Origin: CAYVBE01 sp964448935
GTDB taxonomy: Bacteria > Planctomycetota > Brocadiia > SM23-32
Direction of reading: 5' to 3'
NCBI GenBank assembly: GCA_964448935.1
Contig: CAYVBE010000058.1
Location: forward strand, 1-20,229
DNA length: 20,229 bases
The notes beneath the pieces are model-generated. The model saw nothing but the letters and a program-made list of their open reading frames with translations, was not told where the DNA came from and ran no database searches. Every line of letters begins with the position of its first letter. Within the stretch, counting starts at the first letter, position 1. The translations under genes and the position numbers were made by a program. This document shows positions 6,943-14,322 of this stretch, one piece after another.

Positions 6943-8621
6943 TCGCGTGTCCGGCTCAGAGCGTGTACGTCCCGCGCTACCTTCAGGCGCTCCCTGGCGG
7001 ACCAGCGCCCCGCGGCACACCCGCGCAGGCATCGCATCCGGTGCAGCACCGAGATGTCCTCCGGCAGGCCGGCGTTCACGCGCGCCAGGATCTTTACCCA
7101 CCGCCTCCGCCACATCCGCGCGTCGAACCGGACCCGGTCCAGGTCCACCAGCCAGAGGCGGAACCCGCCATCCTCGCGGCGCACCAGTATGTTGGTCGGC
7201 TTGGTGTCCGGGTGGTAGACGCCCTCCTCGGCCATGTGGATCAGCAGCCGGGCCACGGTGTCCGAGAGCCGGCGGAGCTGCCGCTCGGGCGGCTCTTCCC
7301 CTATCAGGAACTCCGTCAGGCTGCCCTCGTGCTCGATGGCTTCGGCGATCAGGTAGTCGGGCTCCCCGTACAGTTTGTGGCGGCTCTCCAGCAGGGCCAG
7401 GGGCTGTGGGGCGGGTATGTCGCGCACGTGCATGCCCCTGGCGGCCACCCACGCCACGCGGGCGCGGCTGCGCGGGCGCCAGAAATCCTTCAGGCGCTCC
7501 CGCAAAGTGCCGCGGCGGAATGCTTTTACGCAGACCTTGCCCGGGAGGACCTGTTCGGCGGGCGCCGGCTTGTTCTTCGTGCGGGGGGGCACGGACTCCG
7601 AGGGGCAGACCGTCACTTCCGTCCGGCGGGCCTGCCCGCGCACCTGCGCACCGTCGGCCTTTCCATCCACCGCCTTGCGGTGCAGTGCCACGGCGGCCAG
7701 CGCGGCCCCCAGCGGGAAGTCCCGCCGCCGGCGCACAATAAAGTCTTCCGTCTTCTCGCTGGTGAACAGCGAACTTTCTTTCAGGCAGCGCCGTGTGCGG
7801 CTGCGCATGTGGCGTCGGTGTTGACGCTCCATTTCCCGTCGCACCCGGTAGGACCACCGCTGCACGTCGGGCGGATACACTTCGTCCAGGCCCCGCCAAT
7901 TCCGCAACAAGTGCTCCAGAAACCATGCCTTAACCCGCGTGTTCAACGCGGGGGCATCTGTGGAGCACGCCAGTTTTGCCAGCATGGCTGTTGCATGCCG
8001 CCGGCCAATGTGCCGCCGTCGAAAGCTGTGCAGGTCCACGATGAACAGGCGTTGCCCGTCCGCAGCATCGGCTCGGACGAGCAGATTCCCGCTGTGATAG
8101 TCGTTATGAAACAGGCCGTTGCGCAGCAGAGACGCCGTCAGGCGGGCCAGTTCCCGCGCCACCGGGAGGATGGAGTGTGGATGGCTTTGTTGACGGAGAA
8201 AACGGTCCAGCGAAGTCACCTCGGTGATCTCCCGGCTGATCAGGAAGCCCTCCTGTGGCACGCCCCACCTGCGGCGCAGCCCAATGGCCAGTACATCGCA
8301 GGTCGGCACCCCGATCGCCTGGAGAGCCCGGCAGGCGCGCCATTCGACCTGCGGTTTGGTGGGCACCGCCAGATGGCGCACGCTGCGGGCGAGGTCGCGG
8401 AATTTGTAGCGTTTCAGGAATAGTCCAGGCCCCTCCGGGCTCTCCGGATCCGGCAGCCGCAGGACGGTGCGGACCGTGTTGTCCTTGACCAGACGCCAGT
8501 CTCCGAGATGCTCGGTCCGGCGAGCGGGCGCCACATCGAGATGCCGCAGCTTTTGTGCGAAGTCACGCACACACAGCCACTTCATCCCGTGCAGGTGCAC
8601 CTCTGTGACAGGTCGTGGCAC
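6921..8621 (-). CDS. Tandem WaaP/InaA-like (lipopolysaccharide kinase family) two-kinase-domain protein
   Basis: This 566-residue protein carries two copies of the small protein-kinase-like fold found in Kdo/heptose kinases (WaaP, KdkA, InaA). In copy 1 the ATP-binding Lys is Lys70 in FLKRY and Glu93 in VEWRA is the helix-C glutamate. HNDYHSGN (172-179) is the catalytic loop and Asp196 in IVDLHS is the metal ligand. In copy 2 the matching residues are Lys366 in VCVKAF, HPDTKPTN (470-477) and Asp493 in LVDLDR, but the glutamate position reads VAW. A basic linker of about 120 residues joins them. No membrane segment is seen. The substrate is unknown; a surface saccharide is likely from family and neighbours. 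The outermost start is GTG 8621; ATG 8585 (MKWLCVRDF) is equally possible, as neither has a clear SD. Confidence 0.8.
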   Translation of the reverse strand: MPRPVTEVHLHGMKWLCVRDFAQKLRHLDVAPARRTEHLGDWRLVKDNTVRTVLRLPDPESPEGPGLFLKRYKFRDLARSVRHLAVPTKPQVEWRACRALQAIGVPTCDVLAIGLRRRWGVPQEGFLISREITEVTSLDRFLRQQSHPHSILPVARELARLTASLLRNGLFHNDYHSGNLLVRADAADGQRLFIVDLHSFRRRHIGRRHATAMLAKLACSTDAPALNTRVKAWFLEHLLRNWRGLDEVYPPDVQRWSYRVRREMERQHRRHMRSRTRRCLKESSLFTSEKTEDFIVRRRRDFPLGAALAAVALHRKAVDGKADGAQVRGQARRTEVTVCPSESVPPRTKNKPAPAEQVLPGKVCVKAFRRGTLRERLKDFWRPRSRARVAWVAARGMHVRDIPAPQPLALLESRHKLYGEPDYLIAEAIEHEGSLTEFLIGEEPPERQLRRLSDTVARLLIHMAEEGVYHPDTKPTNILVRREDGGFRLWLVDLDRVRFDARMWRRRWVKILARVNAGLPEDISVLHRMRCLRGCAAGRWSARERLKVARDVHALSRTRERPDLPE

Positions 8622-8691
8622 AGGTGTATGGATTCCAGAGCCGGGAAATCATCAGTACGGGACGCCAGAAGGTGGCGGCCATCGGAAGCAT

Positions 8692-8719
8692 CGTATACGA
8701 CAGTCAGGCTATCGTGCAA
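8692..8719 (-). promoter_or_regulatory. Possible promoter for the tandem-kinase gene
   Basis: On the minus strand TTGCAC (8714-8719), a 16-base spacer and TATACG (8692-8697) lie at the end of the BKACE gene. Consensus match is modest. The element CTGTCGTATAC is shared exactly with the isomerase promoter near 12841-12851, in the same orientation and with a TTGCA box at nearly the same distance. Confidence 0.3.
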
Positions 8720-9557
8720 TGTCGGACCGTTCGGGCAACCCGATGATGCGCCGGGCCTCTGCCGGCGAGGCAGGTTCTCGACCCATCTCCCGACCGATGC
8801 GGACGATCCGTTCGACCAGCCGAGCATTGTCCGCCAGCTCAGCGCGTTCCCGATCGTAATGCAGATTATCCTCCAGTCCCACGCGCACGTGTCCGCCGGC
8901 GGCTATGGCCATGACGTTGGCGTCGAGCTGATATCGCCCGATACCCCCGACGGCCCAGGTTGCGTCCTCGGGCAGCAACTGTACCATATAGCCCAGACCG
9001 ACCGGATCTAGAGGAGCGGTTCCCAGGGATCCGAGTATCAGATTGAAGTAGTAGGGCGGAGCCAGGACCTCTTTGCGGATCAGATAGCGGGCATAGTTGA
9101 CGAAGCCCGGCTCGAAGGCCTCCAGTTCGGGCACTACGCCCGCCGCACGCATCCGCCTGGCAAGTCCACAGATTACTTCCGGAGGGTTCTGGACGGCCTG
9201 GTTGGGGAAGTTCTGCGATCCCAGGGTGAGGCTGGCCATCTCGGCACCGGCTTGCAGGCAGGCCGCTCGCCTCTCCACATCGGACACCTTTCGCCCGCTG
9301 CAGGAAACACAGGTAATTATGTCCGGGCAGACCTCTTGGATGCCCTCCACTACCTCCGCATAAGCACCGCCATCGCAGGTGGGTTTCCCGTGCCCATCGC
9401 GCGCGTGGATATGCACGATGGACGCGCCGGTATCCCGGACCCTCCGCGTGCAGGCGACGACCTCCTCCGTGCTGAGGGGCACGTGCGGCGAATCTGCCTT
9501 GGTGGGGACCATGCCTGTTATAGCGGCGTTGACTATGAGCCTGTCAGCATTGCTCAA
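8709..9557 (-). CDS. BKACE family beta-keto acid cleavage enzyme (DUF849)
   Basis: BKACE enzymes condense a beta-keto acid with acetyl-CoA and cleave it to acetoacetate and a new acyl-CoA; the founding member Kce acts in lysine fermentation. The 282-residue TIM-barrel protein has the family's metal ligands in VHIHAR (His49, His51) and Glu229 in VGLEDN. Arg225 and Asp230 match the catalytic pair known in Kce. AAITG at the N-terminus and WAVGGIGRYQ near 201-210 are also typical. From memory of Kce, its amine-binding Glu14 corresponds here to Val17, so the substrate is probably not 3-keto-5-aminohexanoate. The TTG start at 9557 overlaps the acyltransferase stop as TTGA and has GGAGG seven bases upstream, so the pair is translationally coupled. 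Family is certain, substrate unknown. Confidence 0.92.
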   Translation of the reverse strand: MSNADRLIVNAAITGMVPTKADSPHVPLSTEEVVACTRRVRDTGASIVHIHARDGHGKPTCDGGAYAEVVEGIQEVCPDIITCVSCSGRKVSDVERRAACLQAGAEMASLTLGSQNFPNQAVQNPPEVICGLARRMRAAGVVPELEAFEPGFVNYARYLIRKEVLAPPYYFNLILGSLGTAPLDPVGLGYMVQLLPEDATWAVGGIGRYQLDANVMAIAAGGHVRVGLEDNLHYDRERAELADNARLVERIVRIGREMGREPASPAEARRIIGLPERSDIAR

Positions 9558-10042
9558 ATGATTTCCTCCGGTGGCACGTTTCCTATCACACGCGCCGGAT
9601 TTCCCACCACGATGGTGCGGCCCGGCACGTCTTCGGTGACTACTGAGCCCGCTCCCACCAGGGCGTTCTCCCCCACGGTGACACCGGGCAAGAGCACGCT
9701 GCCGCCGCCCACGCGCGCGCCATGTAGGATGCGCGGGGCCAGGGGGGTATGTTTTAGAGTCGGACGCCGGTGGCAGATCCGGCGGTCGTTCATGGTCGTC
9801 ACGCGAGGCCCGCAGAAAACCTCGTCCTCTACCACGGTCCCGCGCGTTATATAACAGAAACTTTGCAGGGACACGTGGTCGCCGATGCGCACGTCTCCCT
9901 CGATGTCCACGTTCGAGCCGATGGTACAGTCCTCACCGATCTGCGTCTCGCTGCGGATGAGCACGAAGTTCCCGAGCCGCGTCCCCCTGCCTATCTCCAC
10001 GCCCGGGAATATGACGCAATGCTGACCCTTCTCGGACTCCAT
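9554..10042 (-). CDS. Hexapeptide-repeat (left-handed beta-helix) acyltransferase
   Basis: This 162-residue protein is built of hexapeptide repeats such as FPGVEIGRGTRLGN, VDIEGDVRIGDHV and VLLPGVTVGENALVGAGSVV, the left-handed beta-helix of CoA-dependent acyltransferases. A loop reading TTMNDRR (82-88) resembles the ND loop of WbpD/WlbB-type sugar N-acetyltransferases that act on UDP-linked amino sugars. The end GNPARVIG is typical of the group. I chose ATG 10042 (MESEKGQ) because a G-rich SD lies directly before it; an in-frame ATG at 10063 has none. It is first in a unit with BKACE and, after a gap, the tandem kinase. N-acylation of a sugar nucleotide for a surface glycan is the likeliest role; the acyl donor cannot be read from sequence. 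Confidence 0.85.
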   Translation of the reverse strand: MESEKGQHCVIFPGVEIGRGTRLGNFVLIRSETQIGEDCTIGSNVDIEGDVRIGDHVSLQSFCYITRGTVVEDEVFCGPRVTTMNDRRICHRRPTLKHTPLAPRILHGARVGGGSVLLPGVTVGENALVGAGSVVTEDVPGRTIVVGNPARVIGNVPPEEII

Positions 10043-10084
10043 GACCCCCCCTGAGCTGCACATGCAGACGCGAAAAGCCCCGGT

Positions 10085-10113
10085 TTTTTACCAGTTTGCC
10101 GCTGGGATGTCAA
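10085..10113 (-). promoter_or_regulatory. Promoter for the acyltransferase-BKACE unit
   Basis: A perfect TTGACA (10108-10113), a 17-base spacer and TAAAAA (10085-10090) lie on the minus strand about 43 bases before the ATG at 10042. Spacing and position are right for a sigma-70 promoter; the -10 box matches four of six bases. Confidence 0.6.
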
Positions 10114-10180
10114 TCTGGCTGGTCTCGGCGGCCTTCACCAAGCGTGTCCTGGATTCTCTGTAAAAGCTTTGGGTAGCCCT

Positions 10181-10186
10181 TATACT
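10181..10186 (+). promoter_or_regulatory. Possible -10 box for the glycosyltransferase gene
   Basis: TATACT lies 44 bases upstream of the chosen TTG start at 10231 on the plus strand. No convincing -35 box is seen at 16-18 bases, so this may be a regulated or weak promoter, or chance. Confidence 0.25.
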
Positions 10187-10230
10187 TGGGCCAGGCATCC
10201 GCGGCGCGAGCAATCAACGAGAGGAAGGAA

Positions 10231-11271
10231 TTGGGACGCATATTACTTTCGGCACCGGACGACCGGCCCTGGAGCTGGGGTCGTCATCTGGAGGTAGCCC
10301 TGCGGGAGTTGAATCAGGACGTGCGTTTCCTGGACTTCCGTTCCTGCGAGGAGCCCGACGAGGAACTGCTTGATGCGGTTCGGGATTTCAGGCCCGTCTT
10401 GCACGTTGCCTGGAAAGGTGAACGATACAGCGCCGAAGCCCTGCGCAAGCTTTCCGAGAACGGGGTGTTCGTTGTGCTCTGGCATCCGGACGCCAGCTGC
10501 CCGGACTGGTTGCCTCCACTGGCCGCTGCCGCCGATCTCTTCTGCGTGCAAAGCCGGGGAATGTTGGAGAAGTTTGAAGCCGCCGGCATCCGCGGCGCCC
10601 ATTGGCTGCTGGAAGGTCTCACACCCTCTTGCTTCGCCTGCGGGGAGATGGGACCTGCGGACCGCCGTGAATACGGTTGTGACGTGGTCACTGTCGGCAC
10701 CGTAGACCGGCATCCCGGCTATCTCCAACGGCTTCACGCTCTTAACCGCCTCATCAGCGAGGGCTTCCGCGTAAAATGGTGGGGCCGTAAGCTGTCTTTT
10801 CGCCGCAACCGTCTTCGGGATTATTTGTCACCGGCGGCCCGTGCTTTCGGCGGCCGAAAGGTGTGGGGGGAGACCTACGCCAAGGCCTGCCGCGCTGCTG
10901 CCATCTTCCTGACCATACCACGTGAACCGGAACTGCCCGGAGGACTCAGCAACCGCGCCCTGTGGGTGACCGGGCTCGGGTGTTTCTATCTATCCTTCTA
11001 TCGGCAAGGCATCGAGGAGTTCTTTGAACTCGGGCGGGAGATCGAAGTGTTCCACAACGAGGACGAAATGGTGGCCAAGGTTCGTTACTACATGGCCCAC
11101 GAGGAGGAGCGAGAGCAAATTGCGCGCGCCGGTCAGCGGAGGACCCTCGGCAATTATACCAACCACCACGCCTTCTGCCGTCTGTTCCGCCTGGTCAGGC
11201 AGGCCGGCGGCCCCGAAATCCGCGTTCCCGAATCCGTTGTGGCAGGCTTACTCGACCCCCAGGAAACGTAA
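10231..11271 (+). CDS. CgeB-like glycosyltransferase
   Basis: This 346-residue soluble protein has the two-domain GT-B layout of CgeB-like glycosyltransferases. The N-terminal Rossmann-like half starts RILLSAPDDRPWSWGRHLEVAL. The C-terminal half runs from CDVVTVGTVDRHPGYLQRL (about 150) to the donor-site block GLSNRALWVTGLGCFYLSFYRQGIEEFF (about 238-265). The family's terminal pattern HNEDEMVAKVRYYMAHEEER comes next. I chose TTG at 10231 because GAGAGG lies six bases upstream and the protein then begins directly with the first beta strand. An upstream in-frame TTG at 10186 has no SD and overlaps the likely promoter. It is divergent from the acyltransferase unit, consistent with surface saccharide assembly. 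The sugar donor and acceptor are unknown. Confidence 0.82.
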   Translation: MGRILLSAPDDRPWSWGRHLEVALRELNQDVRFLDFRSCEEPDEELLDAVRDFRPVLHVAWKGERYSAEALRKLSENGVFVVLWHPDASCPDWLPPLAAAADLFCVQSRGMLEKFEAAGIRGAHWLLEGLTPSCFACGEMGPADRREYGCDVVTVGTVDRHPGYLQRLHALNRLISEGFRVKWWGRKLSFRRNRLRDYLSPAARAFGGRKVWGETYAKACRAAAIFLTIPREPELPGGLSNRALWVTGLGCFYLSFYRQGIEEFFELGREIEVFHNEDEMVAKVRYYMAHEEEREQIARAGQRRTLGNYTNHHAFCRLFRLVRQAGGPEIRVPESVVAGLLDPQET

Positions 11272-11286
11272 CGCAAGCTCCGCCAT

Positions 11287-12792
11287 TTACGACGTGGGCA
11301 CTCCGTCAACCTGATCCCACACGGGTTTCATGCGTTCGCGGCCGAGGACGATCGGCTCGATGCCCGCTATCTCGCACAGCGTGGTCAGCTCCGCCACCCG
11401 GTCGCCGGGCACGCCCTGGGCATGGTTGCAGGGGAAGACGTTCAGGAACTCATCGAACGAGCCCTCCAGCTTCGCCCAGACGTGCGGCCAGGTCGGGTCG
11501 GTCTGCTCTTTCAGCCGCCGGCTTTCCTCCTCGGGCAGTTCCACGGACTCGCCGGGGGCGATCACCAGGTAGGGCTTCTCGTCCCAGATGCCCAGCCGGG
11601 CGAAGGTCATAGGCCCTGGGGCGGCGTCGAACTCCACCGAGGCGCCGCCGGCCTTGAAGTAGAACTCCAGCGCCGGGTGGAAGGAGATATTCTCGAAGTT
11701 CTCCTCCGGCTCGGAACTCTGCGCCGCATACCAGCTTGCGTGGTTCCCGCTGTTGCACCAGTCCCACAGGTCCCGGTCGGGGTGGTAGAGGCGCACGTCC
11801 ATGAACAGCGTCGGCAGGCCGCCGCTCAGGTATTTGAGCAGTTGCATCGTGACGGCCGCGTTCGAGTCGGCCTCGGTGGCGCAGACCACCGGCTCCTTCG
11901 GTCCGTTCCAGTCGTAGGGATCGTTCATCAGCATCTCGGCCACGTCGCCCAGGCAGACGTGCTCGGTCAGCTCCCGCTGGCCCTTCAGGCCGCAGAAGTC
12001 GAATCCCTTGTCCTCGTTCACCAGGTTCATGGCCCGGTAGAGCCGGAGCTGGGTCTTCAGGGTGTCCTTGGTCAGCATGTTGCCGTCGTAGAGCAGGCGG
12101 TCGCCCAGCAGTTCCTCCAGCCAGTCCAGGCCCTTCTCCACCTCGGCCTCGTCCACGTCGTTTTCCATAACCTTCAGCAGCCAGAGCTGGTCCACCTGGC
12201 GGGCGGTGACGCCCAGGCACTTCAGCAGAGGCGTCAGGTGCCAGTAGCCGGTCTCCATTCCCATCGAATGGCCGCCGTAGAGGCCGTACACCTCGTTTCG
12301 GATGCAGGTGAGGGCCTGTGCGGCGCGCACCCAGCCGACCACCTTGTCCTGGGTTTCCTCGTCGTCCATCTGGCCCACGATCCGGTGTGTCCGCACGCCG
12401 GCCTGACGGAGGGCTCCATCGGTGGCCAGCAGGCCCACGTTGCCGGGGAACTTGCCGTTGTTGTTAGACAGGCTCAGGATGGGCACGTCCCGGCCCACGG
12501 TGTTGACCAGCGGCCAGGCCAGGAAGGGGAAGTTCCAGACGTTGTAACACATGATGAGGGAGCGCACGCCGGCGCGACGGAGCTGCTCGCCAACCTGCTG
12601 CGCCACGCGGACGCCGGTGACGATCCGGTCCGCCACCACGATCTCCGGCGCGGAGCCGTCCTGGTTCTTCAACTTCCTGCTCAGCGCTTCCACCCAGCCG
12701 CGGACCACCTCCATGTTGCGCTCGTTGTTCTGTTCCCACACGTGCGGCCGTTCGTCGTTGAGCATAACAATTCCGACGGGCGTTCCCTTCAT
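11287..12792 (-). CDS. L-fucose isomerase-like protein
   Basis: This 501-residue protein resembles the L-fucose/L-arabinose isomerase superfamily, which interconverts aldoses and ketoses using a divalent metal. The three metal ligands expected from FucI appear in order: Glu307 in ATEADSNAA, Asp332 in LFMDVR and His457 in FPCNHAQG. The N-terminal part has Rossmann-like segments (PVGIVMLNDERP; RSLIMCYNVWNFPFLAWP). The protein is shorter than E. coli FucI. The ATG at 12792 has GGGAGG seven bases upstream, fixing the start; an upstream in-frame start at 12882 lacks this. It has its own promoter and stands alone, converging with the glycosyltransferase gene at a gap of 15 bases. The actual sugar cannot be named. 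Confidence 0.82.
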   Translation of the reverse strand: MKGTPVGIVMLNDERPHVWEQNNERNMEVVRGWVEALSRKLKNQDGSAPEIVVADRIVTGVRVAQQVGEQLRRAGVRSLIMCYNVWNFPFLAWPLVNTVGRDVPILSLSNNNGKFPGNVGLLATDGALRQAGVRTHRIVGQMDDEETQDKVVGWVRAAQALTCIRNEVYGLYGGHSMGMETGYWHLTPLLKCLGVTARQVDQLWLLKVMENDVDEAEVEKGLDWLEELLGDRLLYDGNMLTKDTLKTQLRLYRAMNLVNEDKGFDFCGLKGQRELTEHVCLGDVAEMLMNDPYDWNGPKEPVVCATEADSNAAVTMQLLKYLSGGLPTLFMDVRLYHPDRDLWDWCNSGNHASWYAAQSSEPEENFENISFHPALEFYFKAGGASVEFDAAPGPMTFARLGIWDEKPYLVIAPGESVELPEEESRRLKEQTDPTWPHVWAKLEGSFDEFLNVFPCNHAQGVPGDRVAELTTLCEIAGIEPIVLGRERMKPVWDQVDGVPTS

Positions 12793-12839
12793 CGTGCTTC
12801 CTCCCGGATGGCGTGAGACTTGTTTTCCCTTTGCGGGTT

Positions 12840-12868
12840 TGTATACGACAGCAGGGGCGCGCTTGCAA
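12840..12868 (-). promoter_or_regulatory. Promoter for the isomerase gene
   Basis: On the minus strand TTGCAA (12863-12868), a 17-base spacer and TATACA (12840-12845) give a start about 40 bases before the ATG. It shares CTGTCGTATAC with a site upstream of the tandem-kinase gene. Confidence 0.5.
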
Positions 12869-12908
12869 CCGTATGAAGGCAATCGGAAGGAACGGCAACG
12901 GCCGCAGC

Positions 12909-12927
12909 CGCAGCCGAGGGGGCTGCG
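12909..12927. repeat. Inverted repeat between glyA and the isomerase gene
   Basis: CGCAGCC-GAGGG-GGCTGCG is a perfect seven-base inverted repeat in the 208-base gap. It could form a hairpin in the glyA transcript, but no T-run follows on either strand, so it is at best a Rho-assisted end or operator. A second small stem, GCCCGG-N7-CCGGGC on the minus strand, begins just after the glyA stop. Confidence 0.35.
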
Positions 12928-13000
12928 CCGTCATTACGCCGGTCCCGAAAGGGGTGAAGAATGCACCGCATTCCTCCAAGCCGCCCGGAGGGCAGCCGGG

Positions 13001-14260
13001 CTACTCGTCGGTGTGGATGGGGAACTGTTCGCAGAGTTCCAGCACCCTGGGTTTCACGTCGGCGGCGGCCTCGCGGGGGTTGGGGGAGCGCAGGACCTCG
13101 ACGATCCAGCCGGCCACGGTGCGGGCCTCTTCTTCCTCCATTCCCCGGGTGGTCAGGGCCGGGGTGCCGATGCGGATGCCGCTGGCCTCGGTGGGTTTGC
13201 GGGGATCGTTGGGGATGGAGTTCTTGTTGACGGTGATGTTCGAGCGGGCCAGCAGGCGGCATGCTTCTTCGCCGCTGATGTCCAGGTTGCTCAGGTCCAC
13301 CAGGAACATGTGGGTGTCGGTGCCGCCGCTGACGATGGGCAGGCCGCGGCGGTTGAACTCGTCCGCCATGGCCCGTGCGTTGGCGACTATCTGCCGCTGG
13401 TAGGTGGCGAACTCCGGCTGCATGGCCTGGTGGAAGGCCACGGCCTTGGCAGCGATGATGTGCATCATGGGGCCGCCCTGCACGCCCGGCATCACGGCGC
13501 CGTCCACGGCGGCGGCGTGCTCACGGCTGCACAGGATGAAGGCCCCCCTCGGACCGCGCAGGGTCTTGTGGGTGGTAGAGGTCACGAAATCCGCGTGCGG
13601 CAGGGGGCTGGGGTGAACATCGGCGGCCACCAGGCCGGCGATGTGGGCGATGTCGGCCATCAGGTAGGCGCCGACCTCGTCGGCGATCTCGCGGAAGACC
13701 TCGAAGTCTATGATGCGGCTGTAGGCGCTGGCGCCGGCGACGATGAGGGCGGGGTTGTGCTGGTGGGCAAGGTGGCGCACCTGCTCGTAGTCCAGCACGC
13801 CGCGGTCGTCCACGCCGTAGCTGACGACCTCGTAGAAGCGCCCGCTGAAGTTGCGCGCGTGGCCGTGGGTCAGGTGCCCCCCGTGGGCGAAGGACATGGA
13901 GAGTATCCGGGAGCCCTTCTGGAGGATGGCCATGTAGACAGCCATGTTGGCCTGGGAGCCGCTGTGGGACTGGACGTTGGCGTGCTGGGCGCCGAAGAGC
14001 TTCCGGGCGCGCTCGATGGCGAGGGTTTCGGCCCGGTCAACGCATTCGCAGCCCCCGTACCACCGCGCTCCGGGATAGCCTTCCGCGTATTTGTCGGTGA
14101 GCACGGAGCCGGCGGCTTCCCGGACGGCCGCGCTGCAGTGGTTTTCGGAGGCGATCAGTTCCAGATGTGTCTTCTGCCGGACCTTCTCCGCGTCTATTGC
14201 CGCGGCAATTTCGGGGTCCACCTCCCGCACGGGTTGATACCGGGAAGCCAGCTCAGCCAT
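13001..14260 (-). CDS. glyA: Serine hydroxymethyltransferase
   Basis: GlyA is a PLP enzyme converting serine and tetrahydrofolate to glycine and 5,10-methylenetetrahydrofolate. The 419-residue protein is of normal length. HLELIASENHCS (32-43) and TDKYAEGYPGARWYGGCECVD (55-75) are family blocks. SHSGSQANMAVYMA (99-112) is the cofactor phosphate region, and VTSTTHKTLRGPRGA (226-240) contains the PLP lysine Lys232. The ATG at 14260 is chosen because GGAG lies five bases before it and the protein then has the usual N-terminus (MAELASRYQP). The frame upstream of it has no SD. It follows porB by 62 bases in the same direction, so it is probably in the por operon, although an internal promoter cannot be excluded. 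Confidence 0.96.
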   Translation of the reverse strand: MAELASRYQPVREVDPEIAAAIDAEKVRQKTHLELIASENHCSAAVREAAGSVLTDKYAEGYPGARWYGGCECVDRAETLAIERARKLFGAQHANVQSHSGSQANMAVYMAILQKGSRILSMSFAHGGHLTHGHARNFSGRFYEVVSYGVDDRGVLDYEQVRHLAHQHNPALIVAGASAYSRIIDFEVFREIADEVGAYLMADIAHIAGLVAADVHPSPLPHADFVTSTTHKTLRGPRGAFILCSREHAAAVDGAVMPGVQGGPMMHIIAAKAVAFHQAMQPEFATYQRQIVANARAMADEFNRRGLPIVSGGTDTHMFLVDLSNLDISGEEACRLLARSNITVNKNSIPNDPRKPTEASGIRIGTPALTTRGMEEEEARTVAGWIVEVLRSPNPREAAADVKPRVLELCEQFPIHTDE

Positions 14261-14322
14261 GAGCGCTCCATCATCGTTGTCAAGGTCGGGGCCGGGCCGT
14301 CTCAGGGACCGGGCCATCTGCG

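Noticed and set aside
6613..7926. 437-codon minus-strand frame running through the kinase gene into the purA leader
   Set aside because: Most of it is an alternative frame of the kinase coding sequence, and the translation is biased and motif-free. Only the last 63 codons, behind an SD, are kept as a weak candidate.
14261..14322. TTGACA close upstream of glyA as an internal promoter
   Set aside because: It lies too near the ATG to leave room for a -10 box and start point before the gene.
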